Below are positions 55,029-64,000 of a DNA stretch of 64,000 nt, in pieces. A program made the position numbers and the translations under genes. The DNA is from Pseudomonas koreensis (GTDB lineage: Bacteria; Pseudomonadota; Gammaproteobacteria; Pseudomonadales; Pseudomonadaceae). Within the stretch, counting starts at the first letter, position 1; every line of letters starts with the position of its first letter. The notes under the pieces were generated by a model. It was not told where the DNA came from. It searched no databases and saw nothing but the letters and a program-made list of their open reading frames with translations. The stretch covers positions 1 to 64,000 of the forward strand of contig NZ_JAAQYM010000001.1 in NCBI RefSeq assembly GCF_012986595.1, in the 5' to 3' direction.

Positions 55029-55501
55029 GAGCGCTCTCCTTTGATCGTGCCGCCGAACCCGTGAGTGCCCTTCAGCCCCTTGCCCATGCGCATGAATGTG
55101 CCGACGACATGGGCGATCGGTTGCTGCGGGTCATCCTGATAGGCAAAGCCGCGGGCGAAGATCACGTCGGTGGTGACCCGGTAACACTGGGCAAAGCCGT
55201 AGACAGCCTTGTTGGGTTCGGCGGCGTGCATATAGTCGATGCGCAGATCCAGGGTCGGGCAGACTTCGAATTCCGGCAGCACGCACAACGTGGACATGCC
55301 GCACGCAGTGTCCATCAGCGAAGTGATGGCGCCGCCATGGATGACCCCGGTCTGCGGGTTGCCGACGATTTGCGCGCTGTACGGCAGCTTCACCGTCAGC
55401 CCTTCGCTGCTGGCGCTGTGCAGCGTCAAACCGAGCACCTGACAATGACGCAGAGCCGAAAGAAATCGTGTCGCGCGCTCAAAAACGGGGTTCTCAGCCA
55501 T
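55025..55501 (-). CDS. PaaI-type hotdog thioesterase 2
   Basis: 158 aa from ATG 55501, with a GAGAG site 11 nt upstream. GVIHGGAITSLMDTACGMST at about 72-91 is the catalytic helix with the conserved Asp; LDLRIDYMHAAEPNKAVYGF is the beta-strand signature. It belongs to the same family as thioesterase 1, forming a tandem pair that might make a hetero-oligomer or act on related CoA substrates. Confidence 0.9.
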   Translation of the reverse strand: MAENPVFERATRFLSALRHCQVLGLTLHSASSEGLTVKLPYSAQIVGNPQTGVIHGGAITSLMDTACGMSTLCVLPEFEVCPTLDLRIDYMHAAEPNKAVYGFAQCYRVTTDVIFARGFAYQDDPQQPIAHVVGTFMRMGKGLKGTHGFGGTIKGERS

Positions 55502-55659
55502 TTGATAATTACTCTCGTTAGAGCCTTGTGCCAGTAGTAGGAAATACGGCAAAAGTTCCACTAAAAAACAAACTTATATATCTGAACGAAATGAGGAACT
55601 TAACCTTTGGGGCTGTGCTCTTAAGGCCAGTAGTTAATTTCCATAAGGAGAAACACCCC

Positions 55660-55896
55660 ATGCGTAAGACTTTAGCTATTGCCTTGATGTTGACCGCTTC
55701 CCTCGGTCTCGCTGCCTGCGATAAAAAATCCGAGGACAAAGCTCAAGATGCCAACAAACATGCTGAGCAAGCTCAGCAAGACATGAACAAAGCTCAGGAT
55801 AAAGTGAACGACGCAGCAAAAGAAAACGCCGAAGCTGCCAAAGCTCAGGCTGAATCGAATCAAGCTGCTCAGGAAGAAGCTGCCAAGAAGCAATAA
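55660..55896 (+). CDS. small Ala/Gln/Lys-rich lipoprotein
   Basis: 78 aa from ATG 55660 behind AAGGAG. Lipobox LGLAAC gives lipid-modified Cys20. The mature part is a highly charged helix of KAQDANKHAEQAQQDMNKAQ heptad-like repeats, so a long single coiled coil such as in Lpp/OprI-like or stress lipoproteins. No covalent-attachment C-terminal Lys-Arg tail like OprI. A strong terminator follows directly. Outer-membrane location is likely, role unknown. Confidence 0.85.
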   Translation: MRKTLAIALMLTASLGLAACDKKSEDKAQDANKHAEQAQQDMNKAQDKVNDAAKENAEAAKAQAESNQAAQEEAAKKQ

Positions 55897-55917
55897 TTGC
55901 GACTTGATGCAGAAAAA

Positions 55918-55946
55918 GAAAACCCGCCAAGTGCGGGTTTTCTTTT
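55918..55946 (+). terminator. terminator of the small lipoprotein gene
   Basis: GAAAACCCGC-CAAGT-GCGGGTTTTCTTTT, GC stem with T-run. Confidence 0.88.
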
Positions 55947-55984
55947 GCCTGTGATTTTTTGTCAGTGTTGGCTTCGAGGCTGTA

Positions 55985-56386
55985 TTAAAGCAGTACGGTT
56001 CTAAAAGTCGGACTAATCATCAACAACAAACTGCAAATCAGGCCGACCAGCCACATCAGGCTACGCGCGGACGGCTTATCGGCCAGATAGAGCCACAGGT
56101 AGAGAATTCGCGCAATCACGAAGATGATCGCCAGGGCATCAATCAACCATCCCTGAGTCTGCGTGGTGTGCGCCATCAGCACGCCGACCGCAAACAGGAT
56201 GAACGCTTCAATGCTGTTCTGATGCGCCGCCAGTGCCCGCGCGCCATAACCAGTGAGTTGCGCCTGTTGCTGGCGCGGCAGGTGGTTGTTGTAACCGCCC
56301 TGCTCTTTCATGGCTTTGCCCACCGGCATACGCGCGATGTAAATCAACAATGCACTGATAAACACACACCAGAACGGAATACTCAT
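55985..56386 (-). CDS. MAPEG-family membrane protein
   Basis: 133 aa from ATG 56386, four hydrophobic helices. MSIPFWCVFISALLIYIARM, NHLPRQQQAQLTGYGARALAAHQNSIEAF and ARILYLWLYLADKPSARSLM are MAPEG blocks, with the conserved Asn/Glu of the second helix region. The family includes glutathione-dependent eicosanoid and microsomal transferases; bacterial members are poorly characterised. Its start overlaps the DUF599 gene stop (ATGA), so they are coupled. Confidence 0.85.
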   Translation of the reverse strand: MSIPFWCVFISALLIYIARMPVGKAMKEQGGYNNHLPRQQQAQLTGYGARALAAHQNSIEAFILFAVGVLMAHTTQTQGWLIDALAIIFVIARILYLWLYLADKPSARSLMWLVGLICSLLLMISPTFRTVLL

Positions 56387-57123
56387 CAAGCAGCCTCTTT
56401 ATTGGATTCGGGCAACGACGCCTCTGTAGGGGTATAGACCATCACGTCAAGAACGTCGGAATGAAACTCGCGGCGATACAACACCAGCACGACCCCGGCA
56501 CTCATCAACATGAACAGCCACGGACTGACAAACCACGCCAGCATGCTCATCCCGAAGTAATAAGAGCGCAGGCCGAAGTTGAACTGGTTGGCCGCCATCG
56601 AAATGACCCGCGCCGCCCGCAGCGCGAAGGCTTTGCGCTCCTGCTCGGAAACCTGACGCTCACCGATCATCGGCGCCGAGCCGACCAGCACCGCCGCAAA
56701 GTTGTACTGGCGCATGCACCAGCTGAACGTGAAGAAGGCATAGACAAACACCAGCGCCAGGCACAGCAACTTGATCTCCGACATGCCCTGCGACGCCTGC
56801 TGGACCATCGGAATGTCCGCCAACAACGACACGGCGCGCTCGGACGCACCCAGTACGGTGAGAATGCCGGCGAGGATGATCAGGGTGCTGGAGGCAAAGA
56901 ACGAGGCGTTACGCTCCAGATTGCCGATCACACTGGCGTCGGCAATGCGGTTGTCGCGCAGCAGCATGCGACGCATCCAGTCTTCGCGGTACAGGTGCAA
57001 CACGCTGGCCAGGCAAGCCGTGTCGCGGGCCTTCCACGACGCATAACGGGTGTAGCCGCCCCAGCAGATGACAAACCAGAGCGCGGCCAGCAGATGGATC
57101 AGGTTGGCTTGGATGAACGACAT
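56386..57123 (-). CDS. DUF599 membrane protein
   Basis: 245 aa from ATG 57123 behind AGGA. About four or five hydrophobic helices. LWFVICWGGYTRYASWKARD at the start and QFNFGLRSYYFGMSMLAWFV near 185 are DUF599 blocks; ERNASFFASSTLIILAGILT near 80 is the second helix. Function unknown; the overlapping MAPEG partner suggests a shared membrane role. Confidence 0.85.
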   Translation of the reverse strand: MSFIQANLIHLLAALWFVICWGGYTRYASWKARDTACLASVLHLYREDWMRRMLLRDNRIADASVIGNLERNASFFASSTLIILAGILTVLGASERAVSLLADIPMVQQASQGMSEIKLLCLALVFVYAFFTFSWCMRQYNFAAVLVGSAPMIGERQVSEQERKAFALRAARVISMAANQFNFGLRSYYFGMSMLAWFVSPWLFMLMSAGVVLVLYRREFHSDVLDVMVYTPTEASLPESNKEAA

Positions 57124-57211
57124 TCGTTTTCCTGTGAAGTGTGAATGCATTACATAAAATCTTTGCAGTGCTTCGACGCTGACTCAGAGAAAAAGACACT
57201 GCCAGACGCCC

Positions 57212-57254
57212 ATAAAAAATGCCCCGTATCGATTGATACGGGGCATTTCTGTTT
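57212..57254 (-). terminator. terminator of brnQ
   Basis: AATGCCCCGTATC-AATC-GATACGGGGCATTTTTT: perfect 13-bp stem and T-run, 40 nt past the brnQ stop. Confidence 0.92.
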
Positions 57255-57291
57255 AAGCGCTGAAGACCCGCTTGTGGCGGGTCAGACAACG

Positions 57292-58605
57292 TCAGGCAAC
57301 CGCTTCACTGCGCTTGCCCAGCAGACGATCGCAGACCACGGCGACCACCAGGGTCATGACACAAGGCACCAGCCACGCCAGGCCCTGCTCGCTCAGCGGC
57401 AGATGCGACAGCTGCGACGGCATCCAGTCAGCCAGACCGGCGCCCTTCAGCGCGTCGATGGTGCCGAACACGAACGACACCAGCATCACAGGGCCGAGGA
57501 TGCGGCCGTGTTCATGCCAGAAGTCCTTGCAGAAGCTCAGGGCCACCAGAACGATGCACGGCGGGTAGATCGCAGTCAGTACCGGGATCGAGAAGGCAAT
57601 CAGCTTGGTCAGGCCCAGGTTCGACACCAGCAGCGAGAACGCGGCCAGGATGATCACCAGGGTCTTGTAGGACAGGGGCAGCACGCGGCTGAAGTATTCC
57701 GCGCAGGCACAGGTCAGGCCCACCGCCGTCACCAGGCATGCAAGCGAGATCAGCACTGCAAGGAAACCACTGCCCAGCGAACCGAAGGTGTGTTGCACAT
57801 AAGCGTGCAGCACCGCCGCGCCGTTGGTGGCACCCGCCGCGACTTCATGGCTGCCGGAACCGAGGCGGAACAGGCTGATGTAGACCAGCGCCAGGCCGAC
57901 ACCGGCGATCAGGCCGGCAATGATTGCGTAACGGGTGATCAGCGCAGGCGAGTCAACGCCACGGGAGCGGATCGCGTTGACAATGACAATGCCGAACACC
58001 AAGGCGCCCAGGGTATCCATGGTCAGGTAACCATTGATGAAACCCTGGGAGAACGGCGCCGCGACGTATTCAGGCGTGGCCTGACCGATATCACCGGCCG
58101 GCAAGGCGAACGCAGCAATACCGAGCACCGCCAGGGCAATGATCTTCAGTGGCGCGAGAAAACGGCCAACGGTATCGAGCAGACGGCCCGGATACAGCGA
58201 GATGAAGAACACCAGCAGGAAGTACACCGAGCTGTAGAGGAACAGCGCCAGCGGGCTTTCGCCGGTCAGCGGCGCCAGACCCACTTCGAACGACACGGTC
58301 GCGGTCCGCGGGGTGGCGAACAGCGGGCCAACCGCCAGGTAGCACGCAGCGGCGAGCACACCGCCGGCGATCTTGCCGATCGGGCTACTCAGCGCGTCCA
58401 TCGCGCCGCCAACCTTGGCCAGGGCAACGACAGTGACCACCGGCAGACCCACCGCCGTGATCAGGAAACCCAGCGCCGCCATCCAGACGTTGGGTCCGGA
58501 CTGCAAGCCGACGATCGGCGGGAAGATGATGTTACCGGCCCCGACGAACAGGGCAAATGTCATAAAACCAAGTGCCAGGATGTCCTGACCTTTCAAGACT
58601 TTCAT
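57292..58605 (-). CDS. brnQ: branched-chain amino acid carrier
   Basis: 437 aa, 12 helices of the LIVCS family. [20 protein letters not shown] at the N-terminus and [36 protein letters not shown] are diagnostic. It imports leucine, isoleucine and valine, coupled to sodium (or lithium), across the inner membrane. Monocistronic with a terminator. A weakly conserved hairpin (TCCTACAGA/TCTGCAGGA, about 58830-58850) lies far upstream. Confidence 0.96.
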   Translation of the reverse strand: MKVLKGQDILALGFMTFALFVGAGNIIFPPIVGLQSGPNVWMAALGFLITAVGLPVVTVVALAKVGGAMDALSSPIGKIAGGVLAAACYLAVGPLFATPRTATVSFEVGLAPLTGESPLALFLYSSVYFLLVFFISLYPGRLLDTVGRFLAPLKIIALAVLGIAAFALPAGDIGQATPEYVAAPFSQGFINGYLTMDTLGALVFGIVIVNAIRSRGVDSPALITRYAIIAGLIAGVGLALVYISLFRLGSGSHEVAAGATNGAAVLHAYVQHTFGSLGSGFLAVLISLACLVTAVGLTCACAEYFSRVLPLSYKTLVIILAAFSLLVSNLGLTKLIAFSIPVLTAIYPPCIVLVALSFCKDFWHEHGRILGPVMLVSFVFGTIDALKGAGLADWMPSQLSHLPLSEQGLAWLVPCVMTLVVAVVCDRLLGKRSEAVA

Positions 58606-58871
58606 TAAGGAAATACCACACTACTGAATCGGAATTTAGAGGGGGATTTCCCTGTGGGGTTAGGGAAATGCTGTCAGTCCGTATAAGACTGACCCGTTTA
58701 GCGCGTTGCATGCCTTGTGGGCGGCAGACGCAAAAATGGCTGCTAGCCTAACGAATTTGTCTGACAAACGCACTGTTTGAGGGCGAACTATCCGATACAC
58801 GACGTGTCTGTGTCGCGTTTACGCATTTATTTTTCCTACAGAAAACTCTGCAGGAAGAGCCAGACTATGTA
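58606..58871. other. upstream region of brnQ, no feature identified
   Basis: About 270 bp, less GC-rich than its surroundings, with no ORF of merit. It should hold the brnQ promoter but I could not pick boxes with confidence. Confidence 0.4.
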
Positions 58872-58872
58872 G

Positions 58873-58999
58873 TGAGGGGATTTATCCCCGATGGGGCGCG
58901 CAGCGGCCCTGATTTATACCGGAGATTCTTTCAGACGACTGTATTCACCGGTTTTGGGGCCGCTTCGCAGCCCATCGGGGATAAATCCCCTCGCCACAA
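58873..58999. repeat. REP pair (GAGGGGATTTATCCCCGATG type)
   Basis: Inverted units GAGGGGATTTATCCCC...GGGGC and GCCCATCGGGGATAAATCCCCTC enclose about 60 nt, a fourth REP class, between brnQ and sucD. Confidence 0.8.
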
Positions 59000-59021
59000 A
59001 AGCCAACCAAATGCCAGAAAC

Positions 59022-59053
59022 GACAAAGGCCACCCGAAGGTGGCCTTTGTTTG
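59022..59053 (-). terminator. terminator of the suc operon
   Basis: ACAAAGGCCACC-CGAA-GGTGGCCTTTGT: stem of 10 bp or more followed by a weak T-tract, 26 nt beyond the sucD stop. Confidence 0.8.
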
Positions 59054-59078
59054 GTGAAGCGTCAGCTAAGCGCGAGGC

Positions 59079-59960
59079 TTACTTGACAGCCCAACCGGTC
59101 AGCTCGGCCAGGGCCTTGCCGATGTCTGCCAGCGAACGCACGGTTTTCACGCCTGCGTCTTGCAGCGCAGCGAATTTCTCGTCTGCAGTGCCTTTGCCGC
59201 CAGAGATGATTGCGCCAGCATGGCCCATGCGCTTGCCCGGAGGAGCAGTCACACCAGCGATGTAGGAAACAACCGGCTTGGTCACGTGTGCCTTGATGTA
59301 GGCAGCCGCTTCTTCTTCAGCCGAACCGCCGATCTCACCGATCATCACGATCGCTTCGGTCTTCGGGTCTTCCTGGAACAGCTTCAGGATGTCGATGAAG
59401 TTCGAACCCGGGATCGGGTCACCACCGATGCCGACGCAAGTCGACTGACCGAAACCGGCGTCAGTGGTCTGCTTCACAGCTTCGTAGGTCAGGGTGCCGG
59501 AACGCGAAACGATACCGACCTTGCCTGGCAAGTGAATGTGACCTGGCATGATGCCGATCTTGCATTCGCCTGGGGTGATCACGCCTGGGCAGTTAGGGCC
59601 GATCAGGGTAACACCCAGCTCGTCGCACTTAACTTTAGCGTCCAGCATGTCCAGGGTAGGGATGCCTTCGGTGATGCAGACGATCAGCTTGATGCCGCCG
59701 AACGCTGCTTCCAGGATCGAATCCTTGCAGAAAGGAGCCGGAACGTAGATCACGCTGGCGGTAGCGCCAGTGGCGGCTACTGCGTCTTTAACGGTGTTGA
59801 ATACTGGCAGACCCAGGTGCTCGGTGCCGCCTTTGCCTGGAGTAACACCACCCACCATCTTGGTGCCGTACTCGATGGCTTGCTGGGTGTGGAAACTACC
59901 TTGCGAACCGGTAATACCCTGGCAGATAACTTTGGTGTCTTTATTGATCAGGACGCTCAT
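59079..59960 (-). CDS. sucD: succinyl-CoA synthetase alpha subunit
   Basis: 293 aa. [20 protein letters not shown] at the start binds Co[21 protein letters not shown] and [20 protein letters not shown] contain the phospho-histidine (His in MGHAGAI). With SucC it makes succinate and ATP from succinyl-CoA in the TCA cycle. Abuts sucC (its ATG shares one base with the sucC stop). Confidence 0.98.
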   Translation of the reverse strand: MSVLINKDTKVICQGITGSQGSFHTQQAIEYGTKMVGGVTPGKGGTEHLGLPVFNTVKDAVAATGATASVIYVPAPFCKDSILEAAFGGIKLIVCITEGIPTLDMLDAKVKCDELGVTLIGPNCPGVITPGECKIGIMPGHIHLPGKVGIVSRSGTLTYEAVKQTTDAGFGQSTCVGIGGDPIPGSNFIDILKLFQEDPKTEAIVMIGEIGGSAEEEAAAYIKAHVTKPVVSYIAGVTAPPGKRMGHAGAIISGGKGTADEKFAALQDAGVKTVRSLADIGKALAELTGWAVK

Positions 59961-61126
59961 TATTTGCCCTCCGCAGCTTTGACAACTTGTTGAGCAGCGT
60001 CGGTCAGGCTGGTAGCAGCGATGATGTTCAAACCGCTTTCTGCCAGTACTTTAGCGCCCAGCTCAGCGTTGTTGCCTTCAAGGCGAACAACAACCGGGAT
60101 TTTCACGCCGACTTCTTTCACGGCGCCGATGATGCCTTCGGCAATCATGTCGCAGCGAACGATGCCGCCGAAGATGTTGACCAGTACTGCAGCGACGTTG
60201 GTGTCGGACAGGATGATCTTGAACGCTTCAGTTACGCGTTCCTTGGTTGCACCACCACCTACGTCGAGGAAGTTGGCTGGCTTGCCGCCGTGCAGGTTGA
60301 CGATGTCCATGGTACCCATGGCCAGACCGGCACCGTTGACCATGCAGCCGATGTTGCCTTCCAGCGCTACGTAGTTCAGTTCGAACTTGGCAGCGTGCGC
60401 TTCGCGCGGATCGTCTTGCGACGGATCGTGGAAAGTCTTCAGCTTAGGCTGACGGTACATGGCGTTGGCGTCGATGTTGATCTTGGCGTCCAGGCAGTGC
60501 AGATCGCCGTCAGCCTTGATCACCAGCGGGTTCACTTCCAGCAGAGCCAGATCGTGATCCTGGAACAGTTTGGCCAGACCTACGAAGATCTTGGCGAACT
60601 GGGCAACTTGCTTGCCTTCCAGACCCAATTGGAACGCCAGCTCGCGACCCTGGAATGGCTGAGCGCCAACCAGTGGATCGATAGTGGCTTTCAGAATTTT
60701 TTCTGGAGTGTCGTGAGCGATTTTCTCGATGTCCACGCCACCTTCGGTGGAAGCCATGAACACGATGCGACGGCTCGAACGGTCAACGACAGCGCCCAGG
60801 TACAGCTCTTTAGCGATATCAGTGCACGATTCAACCAGGATCTTGGTGACTGGCTGACCATTGGCGTCAGTCTGGTAAGTCACCAGACGCTTGCCCAGCC
60901 ACTGCTGTGCGAAGGCCTTGGCGTCTTCTTTGTTGCGAACCAGCTTGACGCCGCCCGCTTTACCGCGACCACCGGCGTGGACCTGGGCTTTGACAACCCA
61001 CTCGCTGCCGCCGATTTTGTCGCAAGCTTCTGCTGCTGCTTCCGGGGTGTCTACTGCGTAACCAGTGGAAACTGGCAGGCCGTATTCAGCGAACAGCTGC
61101 TTACCCTGATACTCGTGAAGATTCAT
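59960..61126 (-). CDS. sucC: succinyl-CoA synthetase beta subunit
   Basis: 388 aa, full length. [20 protein letters not shown] begins the ATP-grasp domain; [20 protein letters not shown] holds the nucleotide site, and [20 protein letters not shown] the succinate-side domain. Binds ADP/ATP and succinate. First gene after a 200-nt gap with a hairpin following lpdG. Confidence 0.98.
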   Translation of the reverse strand: MNLHEYQGKQLFAEYGLPVSTGYAVDTPEAAAEACDKIGGSEWVVKAQVHAGGRGKAGGVKLVRNKEDAKAFAQQWLGKRLVTYQTDANGQPVTKILVESCTDIAKELYLGAVVDRSSRRIVFMASTEGGVDIEKIAHDTPEKILKATIDPLVGAQPFQGRELAFQLGLEGKQVAQFAKIFVGLAKLFQDHDLALLEVNPLVIKADGDLHCLDAKINIDANAMYRQPKLKTFHDPSQDDPREAHAAKFELNYVALEGNIGCMVNGAGLAMGTMDIVNLHGGKPANFLDVGGGATKERVTEAFKIILSDTNVAAVLVNIFGGIVRCDMIAEGIIGAVKEVGVKIPVVVRLEGNNAELGAKVLAESGLNIIAATSLTDAAQQVVKAAEGK

Positions 61127-61204
61127 GCTTTTTACCGTCTTCGTTAGGTACTGCGCATTCGGCGCTGCGCTCTTGATGAGTGCCGCGCCACCTGTGACTG
61201 CTGC

Positions 61205-61244
61205 TTGCGTAGCTTTTCCGGGTACCCGGTGCAGCTACGCAAGA
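61205..61244 (-). other. hairpin in the lpdG-sucC gap
   Basis: CTTGCGTAGCT ... AGCTACGCAAG: 11-bp perfect stem around an 18-nt insert that contains CGGGTACCCG. No T-run on either side. Possibly an RNA processing or attenuation site within the suc operon. Confidence 0.5.
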
Positions 61245-61326
61245 CTGCGTCCAGCGGACATTCCGCGGTGAGACTTGCTCGCAAGGCTCACGACGGGCCG
61301 TTACCGCCGTGGTTTCTTATTGTGTC

Positions 61327-62763
<1,437 letters not shown>

Positions 62764-62797
62764 TCAAAAAATCCTCTTTAGCGAAAAGCTTCAAGCC

Positions 62798-62850
62798 GCG
62801 CGCTGCAGGCCGTACCGCCGTTTCCGGCGGTACGCCACCTGCAGCGCATG
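62798..62850 (-). other. large hairpin between sucB and lpdG
   Basis: GCGCTGCAGG-CCGTACCGCCG-TTTC-CGGCGGTACG-CCACCTGCAGCGC: two-part stem of about 20 bp lying 11 nt after the sucB stop. No T-run. It may stabilise the sucB message or partly terminate. Confidence 0.6.
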
Positions 62851-62860
62851 GCTGCTTCTA

Positions 62861-64000
62861 TCAGATATCCAGCAACAGACGCGCCGGATCTTCCAGCAGG
62901 TTCTTGATGGTCACCAGGAAAGTCACAGCTTCTTTGCCATCGATCAGACGGTGATCGTAGGACAGTGCCAGGTACATCATCGGACGGATCACGACCTGAC
63001 CGTTGATGGCCATAGGACGCTGGATGATGTTGTGCATGCCCAGAATCGCTGCCTGCGGCGGGTTGACGATCGGGGTCGACATCATCGAACCGAAGGTACC
63101 ACCGTTGGTGATGGTGAAGGTACCGCCGGTCATCTCTTCCATCGACAGTTTGCCGTCACGGGCTTTCTTGCCGAAAGTGGCGATGCCGCCTTCGATTTCA
63201 GCCAGGCTCATCAGCTCGGCGTTACGCAGAACCGGTACAACCAGGCCACGGTCGCTGGAAACGGCAACACCGATGTCGGCGTAGCCGTGGTAAACGATGT
63301 CCGCGCCGTCGATCGAAGCGTTGACTGCCGGGAAGCGCTTCAGTGCTTCGGTGGCGGCTTTCACGAAGAACGACATGAAGCCCAGGCGTACGCCGTTGTG
63401 GGACTTCTCGAACAGGTCCTTGTACTTCGAACGCAGTGCCATGACTTCGGTCATGTCGACTTCGTTGAAAGTGGTCAGCATGGCCATGTTCGACTGGGCT
63501 TCAACCAGACGCTCGGCAACCTTGGCACGCAGACGGGTCATCGGTACGCGCTTCTCAACGCGGTCGCCGGCAGCGAATACCGGAGCAGCAGCGGCTGGAG
63601 CAGCGGCTTTCGCAGGAGCAGCAGCCGGAGCGGCTTTCTTCGCGGCAACAGCAGCGACCACGTCTTCCTTGGTCACACGACCGCCTTTGCCGGTACCGGC
63701 AACGGAAGCGATGTTGATGCCGTTTTCTTCAGCCAGCTTGCGCGCAGCCGGAGCAGCAACAGGATCGTCTTCGCCTTCGGCAGCAGCCGGGGCAGCGGCA
63801 GCAGCGGCAGCAGCGGCTGGAGCAGCGGCAGCAGCGCCGCCCGCTTCGATGGAGCCCAGGACTTCGTCGGACAGAACGGTGTCGCCTTCGTTCTTGACGA
63901 TTGCGCCCAGCACGCCGTCGGCGGTCGCCAGCACTTCCAGTACGACTTTGTCGGTTTCGATGTCGACGATCAGGTCGTCACGCTTGACGGCGTCGCCCGG
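62861..64000 (-). CDS. sucB: 2-oxoglutarate dehydrogenase E2 (dihydrolipoyl succinyltransferase), 5' end beyond window
   Basis: 380 codons visible, frame open to the right edge. The first residues in view, [20 protein letters not shown], include the lipoyl-lysine motif DK; an Ala/Pro-rich linker follows, then the E3-binding domain ([20 protein letters not shown] and [13 protein letters not shown]), then the catalytic domain ending in [20 protein letters not shown] with the catalytic His. It transfers succinyl groups to CoA. Adjacent to lpdG and sucCD as in all Pseudomonas. Confidence 0.97.
   Translation of the reverse strand, partial: PGDAVKRDDLIVDIETDKVVLEVLATADGVLGAIVKNEGDTVLSDEVLGSIEAGGAAAAAPAAAAAAAAAPAAAEGEDDPVAAPAARKLAEENGINIASVAGTGKGGRVTKEDVVAAVAAKKAAPAAAPAKAAAPAAAAPVFAAGDRVEKRVPMTRLRAKVAERLVEAQSNMAMLTTFNEVDMTEVMALRSKYKDLFEKSHNGVRLGFMSFFVKAATEALKRFPAVNASIDGADIVYHGYADIGVAVSSDRGLVVPVLRNAELMSLAEIEGGIATFGKKARDGKLSMEEMTGGTFTITNGGTFGSMMSTPIVNPPQAAILGMHNIIQRPMAINGQVVIRPMMYLALSYDHRLIDGKEAVTFLVTIKNLLEDPARLLLDI

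Overview
The window looks like a chromosomal segment of a Pseudomonas of the P. fluorescens group. The evidence is uniformly high GC, gene content and order typical of the genus (sucB-lpdG-sucC-sucD, brnQ, htpG; purM-purN beside a DUF2066 gene, an AI-2E permease and hda; a cobO-cobB-bluB-cbiB-cobD-cobQ-cobU-cobT-cobC-cobS run followed by marR, an MFS gene, gpx and fadL), and many REP-type palindromes of the GTGGGAGCGAGCCTGCTCGCGA family. It is almost entirely core genome. I see no prophage, insertion sequence, integrase or CRISPR array.

Layout: 1-3.2 kb holds the N-terminal part of an RHS-type polymorphic toxin (cut by the window edge), a Sel1/unknown/XRE cassette and a YkvA-like gene. 3.5-7.4 kb holds an FKBP lipoprotein and a membrane-anchored di-haem cytochrome c plus catalase-like pair. 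7.6-8.3 kb holds two tandem tRNA-Val/tRNA-Asp units. 8.3-16.4 kb holds rdgC, a BASS transporter, a guanidine-II riboswitch with gdx, an MFS-acyltransferase fusion, a TDT permease, a cupin, and an MFS/TetR pair sharing a long inverted repeat. 16.5-22 kb holds a giant transporter-like hybrid histidine kinase, rmuC and a Sel1-like gene. 22-25.5 kb holds a roughly 1-kb gene-poor stretch with a promoter and structured leader, two small uncharacterised genes and fadL. 25.5-28 kb holds gpx, a 41-aa membrane microprotein coupled to an MFS gene, and marR, with matching operators. 28-37.4 kb is a cobalamin late-pathway operon under a cobalamin riboswitch. 37.5-47.2 kb holds a PQQ-type dehydrogenase, two NlpC/P60 lipoproteins, hda, a permease, a DUF2066 gene and purMN. 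47.3-58.6 kb holds a chemoreceptor, an amidohydrolase, OsmC, pirin, a dienelactone hydrolase, htpG, thioesterases and brnQ. 59-64 kb is the sucB(partial)-lpdG-sucC-sucD part of the TCA operon.

Functional links: the cob genes convert cobyrinate a,c-diamide to cobalamin (adenosylation, amidation, aminopropanol arm, lower ligand by BluB, GDP activation, final assembly), so they cover the late half of the pathway only. The suc genes encode the 2-oxoglutarate dehydrogenase E2/E3 and succinyl-CoA synthetase. PurM and PurN act in purine synthesis.

Most noteworthy: (i) a REP palindrome read as the last codons of cobB, immediately before bluB; (ii) two copies of a roughly 130-bp intergenic element with a DnaA-box-like hairpin and conserved internal spacing; (iii) a good promoter followed by a 420-nt leader with a nested hairpin before a 74-aa gene; (iv) clear operator palindromes for the MarR/MFS and TetR/MFS pairs. 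No wholly new multi-gene system stands out. All assignments come from reading motifs by eye; no database search was run.
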